DNA of 64,000 nt from an uncultured Porphyromonadaceae bacterium (GTDB taxonomy: Bacteria; Bacteroidota; Bacteroidia; Bacteroidales; Muribaculaceae). The stretch spans positions 1 through 64,000 of the forward strand of contig CANPGB010000012.1 in assembly GCA_947573485.1 (NCBI GenBank), in the 5' to 3' direction. The stretch's first letter is position 1. Each line of letters opens with the position of its first letter. The notes below the pieces were generated by a model, which worked only from the letters and a program-made list of their open reading frames with translations, was not told the DNA's origin and did no database searches. Positions 9,002 to 15,382 of this stretch are shown piece by piece. The position numbers were made by a program, and so were the translations under genes.

Positions 9002-9429
9002 TAAGCCGCATTGCCCGTAACCTCCTCGCCTGCAAAGGCGGGGAGAGCGAAAGGCGTATCTTCCGACGGCAGCTCTATCTCGGCGAGAACAAGGCCGCTG
9101 TGACGGCCGTGGAACTCGTCCACCTCCCACCGGAGGCCTCCCTCGGCGGGTACTATATAGCGGGTTTTCTCCACGAGGGTCGAGCCGCAGCACCTCTGCA
9201 GCATCTCCATGGCGTCGGCGCGGGGTATCATATACTCCCACTCGCCGCGCACAGCTCCCTCGTTACGGCTCTTGACGGTGAGCCATGCTCGCTCGCCCGA
9301 CACGCGCACACGCACGGTAGCGTCGGGGTCGGTGCTCAGATATGCTTGGGCAAGTTCTATGCTCGCCACAGCCATGGTGCGGTAACTATCGTCGCGCACC
9401 AGAAATTTACGTTCTATTTCCTGTGCCAT
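8974..9429 (-). CDS. CYTH-domain (triphosphate tunnel metalloenzyme) protein
   Basis: 151 residues forming a single CYTH domain. The N-terminal EIERKFLV is the diagnostic ExExK metal/triphosphate motif, and charged strands such as ATVRVRVSGERAWLTVKS and LRWEVDEFHG follow as in the tunnel fold. Small bacterial CYTH proteins hydrolyse inorganic triphosphate or act on nucleotide triphosphates; which one applies here cannot be read from sequence. It is convergent with rlmD (28-base overlap) and divergent from the DUF5686 gene. Confidence 0.88.
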   Translation of the reverse strand: MAQEIERKFLVRDDSYRTMAVASIELAQAYLSTDPDATVRVRVSGERAWLTVKSRNEGAVRGEWEYMIPRADAMEMLQRCCGSTLVEKTRYIVPAEGGLRWEVDEFHGRHSGLVLAEIELPSEDTPFALPAFAGEEVTGNAAYYNSTLAKG

Positions 9430-9466
9430 ATCGGCTGTAAAATTAATAAAAAATTACGGATTCCAA

Positions 9467-12013
9467 TTGACCTGCGCCCGACTCTCTGCAATTCTTAATG
9501 CTCTTCTCCTGGCTATTCTCTGTGCTTCGGCACAGACTGTAGGCAGCACTCTCGTGCGCGGCATTGTGCGGGACTCCCTCTCGCTCGAAGGTCTTCCCTA
9601 TGCCTCGGTTACGGCTGTCCCGAGCGGTACGGCAACCGTGGCCGACAGCCGCGGTATTTTCGAGTTTCTCATCCCGCAGGGCACCCGGACGATGGTAGCT
9701 TCTTCGCAGGGCTATGCCCCGAAAACGGTGCCTGTAGTGCTTTCGAGTCATAACCTCTATGATATTCAGCTCGTGCCGCAGGCTACCGAACTTAAAGAAC
9801 TTACCGTAAAGAAACAGCGCTACTCCAAACGGAATAATCCTGCCGTCGACTTCGCCCGCCGCCTCAAAGAGAGCGGTAAGGATTCCGACCCCAAAAGGCA
9901 CCCCGAGTACTCCTACGACCGCTATGAGCGTATAGTGCTTGGCCTCCACGATTTCGACACTACGGCGCAGAGCTTTGCCATGCGCAAGCTGCCTTTCCTC
10001 ATCGAGCACGTAGATACCTCCGAAATCTCGGGCAAGCCCGTGCTGACGCTCTCGCTTAAGGAGTCGGCGAGTACCGAACTATGGCGTGGCTCTCGCCACC
10101 GCACTCTCCTGCGAGGCTCCCGTTCGGAGGGTGTCGACGAGTTTATCGATCAGGAAAACGTGCACACAATGCTCTCCGACGTCCTCCGCGAGGTCGATCT
10201 ATATCAGGCCGATATCAAACTCATGCGCAACACTTTCGTGAGTCCGCTGTCGCCACTCGCCCCCGACTTTTACCGCTTCTATCTCGTGGATAGCGCAGCG
10301 GTCGTGCCCGGCAGCCCCGACCCGCATATAGCCCTCGCCTTTTATCCGCGCAATAAATCGTCGTTCGGCTTCTCGGGCCACGTCTATGTGCCGGCGGCCG
10401 ACAGCTCGATGTTCATCTCACGCATAGAGATGCACGCCCCCAAGGATATTAACCTCAACTTTGTGCGCGACCTCAACATACTCCAGACCTACACAAAGGC
10501 TCCCGACGGCTCCCGGCTCAAGGAGCGCGACGATATGGTGCTTACACTCAGAGCCATGCCTAATACCCCTGAAGTGTATGTCTCGCGCAAGATAGCGTAC
10601 ACCGGCCACAGCTTCGAGAACTCGGCGCTTGCCGACAGTCTCTTTGCCGACCTCGGCGAGACTCACCGCCAGGCCGGAGCCGAGGGCCGCGACTCGCTCT
10701 TCTGGCTCGCCGAGAGGGTAGAGCCGGTGCAGGATGCAGAAGACCGCGTGGGGCTGCTCGTCGACCGTCTCCGCGCACGCAAGGGCTTCTATTGGGGTGA
10801 GAAGATTCTCAAGATTCTTGTCAACGGATACGTAGCCACGGGGCGCGACAGCAAATTCGACCTCGGGCCCGTAAATACCCTCGTGAGCTACAACTCCTTC
10901 GAGGGGCTGCGTCTGCGTGCCGGGGGCATGACAACGGCAAATCTCTCGCGCCACTGGTTTGGCCGTGCTTATGTGGCCTACGGTTTCCACGACCGCAAAT
11001 GGAAATACAACGCCGAAGCCGAATACTCTTTCCGCGAGAAACACTACCACTCGCGCGAGTGGCCCGTGCACTCGCTCCGCCTCTCGCACCGCTACGATAT
11101 CGACCGCCTCGGCTCGCACTACCTCTACACCAATGCCGACAACTTTGTGCTCTCGCTCGCCCGCATGTCGGACCGTCGCTTCTCCTATCGCCGCGACACA
11201 CGCCTGCTCTACACCCTCGAGCTCGCCAACAACCTCAGCATAAGCGCCTCGGCCACCCACTCGCGGCAGGAGGCTACCGCAACGCTGCCCTTTGTGCGGG
11301 GCAACGGGCAGATCCTCAGTCATTTCAGCGGTACTGCCTTTGAGGTTGAGCTCCGTTTCGCTCCCGGCGAGCGCTTCTATCAGGCTAAATCGTACCGCCT
11401 ACCCGTCAATGCCGATGCGCCCGTTATCACCCTCCGTCACCGCTATATGCCAAGCGGCCTCTTCGGAGCCGGTTTTGGCGTAAACCGCACGGAGCTGACT
11501 CTTTCAAAACGCTTCCGCCTCTCGATACTCGGCTCCCTCGACGTTGCCCTCGAAGGCGGTCACGTGTGGGATAGCGCCCCTTTCACAGAGTTGCTAATCC
11601 CTAACGCCAACCTCTCGTACACAATACAACCCCGCAGCTTCGCCCTCCTCAACCCCATGGAATTTATAAACTCCAGCTACGTGGGGTGGCACGCCACGTG
11701 GCAGCTCCGTGGCGCCCTTTTCAACCTCATTCCCGGCGTCCGTCGCCTCGGCCTCCGCGAGGTGGTGAACTTCAGCGGCATGTGGGGGCACCTCGCCGAT
11801 AAATCGAACCCGCTCAAAAACACCTCGCTTCTACTCTTCCCCGAAAACTGCGGAACAGTGAGCATGAACAAACCCTACATGGAACTCTCGGCAGGCATCG
11901 ACAACATCTTCAAAATCCTCCGCATCGACTACGTGTGGCGCCTCAGCTACCTCAATGTCCCCTATACAATCGACCGCCACGGCGTGCGCGTCGCCCTCCA
12001 CTTCACTTTCTGA
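9467..12013 (+). CDS. DUF5686 outer-membrane protein with carboxypeptidase-regulatory-like domain
   Basis: An 848-residue protein with a signal peptide (SAILNALLLAILCASAQ). An N-terminal CarboxypepD-regulatory-like beta sandwich follows (VRGIVRDSLSLEGLPYASV ... LKELTVKKQRYSKRNNPAV), then a long DUF5686 region and a C-terminal beta-barrel ending in a short aromatic strand with terminal Phe. It is probably an outer-membrane barrel of unknown role common in Bacteroidota. The frame opens with TTG at 9467; no upstream in-frame ATG exists before a stop, and the next ATG is far into the mature protein. I see no good promoter in the 37 bases before it. Confidence 0.88.
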   Translation: MTCARLSAILNALLLAILCASAQTVGSTLVRGIVRDSLSLEGLPYASVTAVPSGTATVADSRGIFEFLIPQGTRTMVASSQGYAPKTVPVVLSSHNLYDIQLVPQATELKELTVKKQRYSKRNNPAVDFARRLKESGKDSDPKRHPEYSYDRYERIVLGLHDFDTTAQSFAMRKLPFLIEHVDTSEISGKPVLTLSLKESASTELWRGSRHRTLLRGSRSEGVDEFIDQENVHTMLSDVLREVDLYQADIKLMRNTFVSPLSPLAPDFYRFYLVDSAAVVPGSPDPHIALAFYPRNKSSFGFSGHVYVPAADSSMFISRIEMHAPKDINLNFVRDLNILQTYTKAPDGSRLKERDDMVLTLRAMPNTPEVYVSRKIAYTGHSFENSALADSLFADLGETHRQAGAEGRDSLFWLAERVEPVQDAEDRVGLLVDRLRARKGFYWGEKILKILVNGYVATGRDSKFDLGPVNTLVSYNSFEGLRLRAGGMTTANLSRHWFGRAYVAYGFHDRKWKYNAEAEYSFREKHYHSREWPVHSLRLSHRYDIDRLGSHYLYTNADNFVLSLARMSDRRFSYRRDTRLLYTLELANNLSISASATHSRQEATATLPFVRGNGQILSHFSGTAFEVELRFAPGERFYQAKSYRLPVNADAPVITLRHRYMPSGLFGAGFGVNRTELTLSKRFRLSILGSLDVALEGGHVWDSAPFTELLIPNANLSYTIQPRSFALLNPMEFINSSYVGWHATWQLRGALFNLIPGVRRLGLREVVNFSGMWGHLADKSNPLKNTSLLLFPENCGTVSMNKPYMELSAGIDNIFKILRIDYVWRLSYLNVPYTIDRHGVRVALHFTF

Positions 12014-12227
12014 TTATTTTCTTCAGTTCTTATCCCTATTAACTGTTCTCGTTGATGCGCCTATCTGCATCGGTATGAACTCCAACGCCAACATCAACTG
12101 GATTGTCGCCGGTCAGCCGCGAGGCCGCCGCCTCAAGGTCATAAAATTATTTTTTAGGCCGTTAACACTCAAAGCCTTGTATAATTTGTTATAAAGATGT
12201 AAATTTGTAGTCTAAAAACTTCAATAT
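12014..12227. other. intergenic segment with a short coding-like remnant and a promoter
   Basis: Positions about 12057-12194 read without stop in one frame (encoding ICIGMNSNANINWIVAGQ and a basic tail). Codon choice in the first half resembles the host and then turns A+T-rich near 12140. I recognise no family and see no start signal, so I treat it as a possible gene remnant at the left border of the island. The right end holds a promoter. Confidence 0.3.
12177..12207 (+). promoter_or_regulatory. predicted promoter of the island's first genes
   Basis: TTG (12177-12179), 20 bases, then TAAATTTG (12200-12207), a Bacteroidota-type promoter ending 20 bases before the ATG at 12228. Confidence 0.65.
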
Positions 12228-12410
12228 ATGGCAATGACTATTAACTCATCCCCTGTACTTGTTGGGGAATCGGCTCGCGCTTTCGTTGAAGAGGCTGAGC
12301 GCAACGGCAAGTTGCCAACGCCTCGCTTGTCGGCAGAACGGGAAGCCCAGATTGCGGAGTTCCTCCGCAAGTCGCGTGCCTTTATATTCCCTCCCAAAGA
12401 CAAGAAATAA
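12228..12410 (+). CDS. small hypothetical protein (60 residues)
   Basis: A 60-residue charged, probably helical protein containing SPVLVGESARAFVEEAERN and ending FIFPPKDKK. The pattern SPVLxGxxAxxFxExxxxN resembles short unannotated Bacteroidales ORFs that often head small operons, but I cannot assign a function. It has a good promoter 20 bases upstream, which supports expression. The stop is followed at once, in another frame, by the 5'-truncated TonB fragment, so the pair may be a recombination joint. Confidence 0.55.
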   Translation: MAMTINSSPVLVGESARAFVEEAERNGKLPTPRLSAEREAQIAEFLRKSRAFIFPPKDKK

Positions 12411-12411
12411 T

Positions 12412-12630
12412 GGCTTCTACGTTCAACCAGACGGCACTGTTACCGACCCGAAAATTGTTAGACCCAGCAAAAATGAAGCTGCCAATGCCGAGGCTCTGAG
12501 ACTCGTAAATACTCTGCCGAAATTCCGTGTCAAATTCTTTACACCGAAGAAGCACCGCATAGGTTATACTCTGCCTATAACTTTCAGAGAGCCGGGTGCT
12601 ATCTACATAAGAGGAAATGAAGCTGAATAA
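12412..12630 (+). pseudogene. orphan TonB C-terminal domain fragment
   Basis: 72 codons reading GFYVQPDGTVTDPKIVRP ... EAANAEALRLVNTLPKF ... HRIGYTLPITFREP, then a stop. This is the characteristic second half of a TonB_C domain (DGxVTDxxVxxS, then EALRLVxxLPKF, then YTLPIxF). The first strand of the domain, the proline-rich linker and the membrane anchor are absent. No in-frame start precedes it: upstream in this frame runs into the small ORF at 12228, which uses another frame. It could only be translated through an unusual start or frameshift, so I call it a 5'-truncated remnant. Its last 14 bases overlap the next gene's start. Confidence 0.65.
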
Positions 12631-13540
12631 CTGCACTTACATAACAACCACAGGGCAATTATTCAAACTTGTCCCCTTTCTGCTATTTGCCATATTATGT
12701 TGTACTCCCGAAGCTCTTTGCCAATCATCATTTAAGTTGGTTAAGAAGAACGGGCATTACTACACTGAAACTGCCGTAAACGGTAATGCCTCTACTCCCA
12801 TATTTGTTGAGACAGGTTTTCACGGCATGGTAGTCAGCGAGGACTGCTACAACAAGCTGCTCGCTTCGCTGCCGCTCTACGAAATCACGCTCGACAAGGA
12901 GGAACACCTGCGTACTGACAGAACTACGCGAAGAATAGCGAAACTGCTTAAAGGCAAAGTGCCCGTTGGCGATTTGACTTACGAAGGACGTATCTTTGTG
13001 GTTGATACAGACGAGGAATATATTACTTTGCCTGTGAATCTTCTTAAAAACGAGACCGACACCACGAAATCATTAATCCGTTTTGACTTCAAGAAGAATG
13101 TGCTGGATTTTGTTTCACGACAAGAAGTCAATCTTAACAAGATGCGCACTTATACTCTTGTGGAAAATGACCCGATGCCGATTTTTGAGGCGACAATGGA
13201 GCTATCCGATGCATCAGGCCACCAGTTGACTAAATCCGGCAAGTTTAATTTTGACCTTGGCAATGGTTCAAGTGTATTCTTTTTTAGAAAGACTATGCTC
13301 CCTGTACTGAAAGAGAATAAATTCAAGTTGCAGACGTCAAGAGATAAGTCCGGCAACATCATCGGTCAGGGTATTTTTGCAGGTTGGTGCAAAATAGGTG
13401 ATAAATCCAATACGGGATTTTCAATCGGCATCACAAATATAATTGAGGATACCGATGAATTAGGGTGTGTTGGCCCTTCATTTTTCAAAAACGAAATTGT
13501 TATTCTTGACCCTAACAACCATTTGATTTATTATAAATAA
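12617..13540 (+). CDS. secreted retropepsin-like (aspartic protease fold) protein with ETG triplet
   Basis: 307 residues with a hydrophobic export segment (about 15-35). Residues 46-70 (GHYYTETAVNG ... PIFVETGFHG) match the start of a retropepsin-type lobe, but the catalytic Asp-Thr-Gly is Glu-Thr-Gly at 65-67. A second lobe-like half has FNFDLGNGSSVFF and the C-terminal pattern GPSFFKNEIVILDPNNHLIYYK seen at the end of aspartyl-protease-like Bacteroidota proteins. This suggests a bilobal protein that may be inactive as a protease. The start overlaps the TonB remnant. Fold assignment is inference. Confidence 0.6.
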   Translation: MKLNNCTYITTTGQLFKLVPFLLFAILCCTPEALCQSSFKLVKKNGHYYTETAVNGNASTPIFVETGFHGMVVSEDCYNKLLASLPLYEITLDKEEHLRTDRTTRRIAKLLKGKVPVGDLTYEGRIFVVDTDEEYITLPVNLLKNETDTTKSLIRFDFKKNVLDFVSRQEVNLNKMRTYTLVENDPMPIFEATMELSDASGHQLTKSGKFNFDLGNGSSVFFFRKTMLPVLKENKFKLQTSRDKSGNIIGQGIFAGWCKIGDKSNTGFSIGITNIIEDTDELGCVGPSFFKNEIVILDPNNHLIYYK

Positions 13541-13543
13541 CTC

Positions 13544-13634
13544 TTTTTGTGTTTCGGCGCCACCGCGCCGTCGAGCTTGTAAGCTCGACCCGTCGAGGGC
13601 GTATATCGCTAACATTGACAGCGGTGTTCCGGCT
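13544..13634. repeat. direct repeat copy A (about 90 bp)
   Basis: Matches copy B at 18121-18218. The first 29 bases differ at three positions; then copy A has 3 bases where B has 11; the last 59 aligned bases carry three substitutions and one single-base gap. The block GTCGAGGGCGTATATCGCTA and the next four bases are identical. Copy A also contains a perfect 9-bp stem (GTCGAGCTT at 13570-13578, AAGCTCGAC at 13581-13589), which is eroded in B. It starts just after the stop of the retropepsin-like gene. Confidence 0.85.
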
Positions 13635-13660
13635 GCACAGGACACAAGGCTGCAATTCTA

Positions 13661-13923
13661 TGGCGCATCATCAGCAGTTCGGGCAATAAGATAAAGAGAG
13701 CGAAGTCATCGACGAAGTCGCTTTCGTTGCAAGAACACCTGCTCGAACACCGCACCGACGGCCCCGACGCTTTCGATACCCTCTACATCGGTTGCGAGAC
13801 TGTTCGTGCCAATGAGGGCAGAGTTGAGCTTGCTCAAACTATGCCGACTGCAGCCGAACTTGGGCGATAGCCAAATTCCCTTACCGCGATGCGTTCAACC
13901 TCTCGATGTCGGGGGTGCTCTAA
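13661..13923 (+). pseudogene. unidentified frameshifted coding remnant
   Basis: Positions 13661-13867 are open for 69 codons (including EHLLEHRTDGPDAFDTLYIG and ETVRANEGRVELAQTMPTAA) and end in TAG. Shifting frame at that point gives a further 19 codons (AIAKFPYRDAFNLSMSGVL) to a TAA at 13921. Codon use is more like the G+C-rich host than the neighbouring island genes. There is no plausible start. It looks like the decayed 3' end of a gene; I do not recognise the family. Together with repeat A it fills the 456-base gap before the toxin gene. Confidence 0.4.
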
Positions 13924-13932
13924 AAAAATCTC

Positions 13933-13958
13933 AAAATTTCACTCGCGAGTGAAATTTT
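13933..13958. promoter_or_regulatory. perfect 26-bp palindromic operator of the toxin-antitoxin operon
   Basis: AAAATTTCACTCG (13933-13945) is followed directly by its exact reverse complement CGAGTGAAATTTT (13946-13958). It covers the expected -33 position of the promoter whose -7 box is at 13964-13971, the usual arrangement for autorepression by an antitoxin. The likely ligand is the helix-turn-helix protein at 14464. Confidence 0.75.
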
Positions 13959-13963
13959 TATCG

Positions 13964-13993
13964 TACCTTTGCGTTATATAAGAAACATAACGC
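13964..13993 (+). promoter_or_regulatory. toxin-antitoxin promoter -7 box and second inverted repeat
   Basis: TACCTTTG (13964-13971) matches the Bacteroidota -7 box; no TTG is present at -33, where the palindrome sits instead. A second inverted repeat, GCGTTAT (13971-13977) and ATAACGC (13987-13993), covers the predicted start of transcription and ends three bases before the toxin ATG at 13997. Confidence 0.6.
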
Positions 13994-13996
13994 AAA

Positions 13997-14467
13997 ATGA
14001 ACGAAGTTGAACTCTACCTTATTAACGAGGGCGAGAATTGCACAATATACACTTTGCAATTCCTCCGTGATACGGAAAGTGAATTTGAAAAATTTATTTC
14101 CAAATTCATAAACAATGCTGAATACAGCGAAGATTACTCTCGTATTGCAGCGGTCGTATCACGAATTGCCCGTACCGGGGCACAGGAGCGATACTTCCGG
14201 CGCGAGGGCAAGGTTAACGACTCCGTTGTGGCGTTGCCGGTACTTGCTTCAAAACTACGGCTATACTGTCTGCGCCTTTCGGATAAAATATTAATTCTCG
14301 GAAACGGAGGCGTTAAGAAAACTCGCACCTACGAGGAAGATGCCAACTTGAAAGCATACGTTATGACCTTACAGAAGTTCGAGAAACTTCTAAAAGAGGG
14401 TGCAAATGACGGCTCGGTGACAATCACCGAGTCAACAATAGAAACCGACAATATTTTTGAGTTATGA
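13997..14467 (+). CDS. RelE/HigB-like toxin of a type II toxin-antitoxin pair
   Basis: 156 residues. The core resembles HigB/Gp49-type RelE-fold toxins: LRLYCLRLSDKILILGNGGV, then KKTRTYEED and a helix LKAYVMTLQKFEKLLKEG. Family members cleave mRNA at the ribosome; activity here is inferred. The toxin comes first and its TGA overlaps the antitoxin ATG (ATGA), the HigBA order. It is preceded by a perfect palindrome and a second inverted repeat. It is longer than typical HigB (about 100 residues), with an acidic extension at the C-terminus (ITESTIETDNIFEL). Confidence 0.75.
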   Translation: MNEVELYLINEGENCTIYTLQFLRDTESEFEKFISKFINNAEYSEDYSRIAAVVSRIARTGAQERYFRREGKVNDSVVALPVLASKLRLYCLRLSDKILILGNGGVKKTRTYEEDANLKAYVMTLQKFEKLLKEGANDGSVTITESTIETDNIFEL

Positions 14468-14730
14468 AACGCACTGCCAAATCTCTCGATGAAATGCTCG
14501 GTAAAATCCCCGAGCCGATAAAGAATGAAACCGAACTTTCATTTGAAATTTCCGACCGTATCTACGAGCTGATGAACGAGCGCGGACTTTCAAAGAAGCA
14601 GTTTGCCGATGCTCTCGGTCGCCGTCCGAGTGAAATTACCAAATGGTTGAGCGGACAGCACAATTTCACTATCGCCACCCTCGGTATGCTCTCCTCATTT
14701 TTCGGACAACCAATAGTTACCGTTGGATAA
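14464..14730 (+). CDS. XRE-family helix-turn-helix antitoxin
   Basis: 88 residues with a Cro/C1-type helix-turn-helix: ISDRIYELMNERGLSKKQFA, then DALGRRPSEITKWLSGQHNFTI. The N-terminal 25 residues would be free to bind the toxin. It starts inside the toxin stop codon (ATGA), so translation is coupled. It probably neutralises the upstream toxin and represses the operon through the palindrome at 13933-13958. The Crp/Fnr gene starts 12 bases downstream and may be read through from the same promoter. Confidence 0.85.
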   Translation: MKRTAKSLDEMLGKIPEPIKNETELSFEISDRIYELMNERGLSKKQFADALGRRPSEITKWLSGQHNFTIATLGMLSSFFGQPIVTVG

Positions 14731-14742
14731 TAGCTTTTAAGT

Positions 14743-15306
14743 ATGGCTCAAATTAACGATTTCCTCTCACTTATTGATTTTGAGGCAATGCGCGGCTATT
14801 GCATGGCAAACGGCAAGTCCGTCCGCTATGCAAAAGGAGATCGTTTTGTCGAAGAAGGGCAAATAGGGAGGTACGTTGGCTTTGTGACCTCCGGCTATTT
14901 CAAATATTGTGTACTGACTGCGAAAGGAGATTATGCTGTAACGGGATTCACATTTAAGGATGAATGTATAGTGGACTTTACTCAGTCATTCTTATTTGAT
15001 AAGCCTTCCAAAATTTCAATAGTTGCCGGATGTAATGCCGAAGTGCTACAAGTGCCGTTAAAGCAATTAAGGGATTATATCTCGGAGGCCGTTCCCGGTC
15101 TGATATCACATATTTCTGCTGTATGTCTGGAGGAGGCATACAGCCGTTATCTTAGGCTCTATCAAAAAACGCCGACAGAGCGATATCTTGAACTTGTCGA
15201 GAAATACCCCGAATTTATAGAGCAAGTTACGCTTCGTGACATTGCTTCCTATCTTCTTGTCACACCAATTTATTTAAGCCGCATACGGAAAAAATTGGGC
15301 AAATGA
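14743..15306 (+). CDS. Crp/Fnr-family transcriptional regulator
   Basis: 187 residues: an N-terminal cyclic-nucleotide-binding-type beta roll (about 10-115, with YAKGDRFVEEGQIGRYVGFV and SGYFKYC), a dimerisation helix, and a C-terminal helix-turn-helix around VTLRDIASYLLVTPIYLSRI. No Fnr-type N-terminal cysteine cluster is visible, so an iron-sulfur oxygen sensor is unlikely. Such short regulators often sit beside TonB-dependent or barrel genes, and the one 76 bases downstream (15383) is the obvious candidate target. The effector is unknown. Confidence 0.85.
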   Translation: MAQINDFLSLIDFEAMRGYCMANGKSVRYAKGDRFVEEGQIGRYVGFVTSGYFKYCVLTAKGDYAVTGFTFKDECIVDFTQSFLFDKPSKISIVAGCNAEVLQVPLKQLRDYISEAVPGLISHISAVCLEEAYSRYLRLYQKTPTERYLELVEKYPEFIEQVTLRDIASYLLVTPIYLSRIRKKLGK

Positions 15307-15319
15307 CGCCTTCATAAAC

Positions 15320-15347
15320 TTTGTTTTACGCCAAAGTAGTATCTTTG
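15320..15347 (+). promoter_or_regulatory. possible promoter of the outer-membrane receptor gene
   Basis: TATCTTTG (15340-15347) is a perfect -7 box. The nearest TTTG (15320-15323) is only 16 bases upstream, shorter than the usual 19-21, which could mean regulator dependence. A second -7-like TAACTTTG lies at 15351-15358. Confidence 0.45.
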
Positions 15348-15382
15348 GACTAACTTTGCCGAGCAAAAAAGTAATCGCAACT

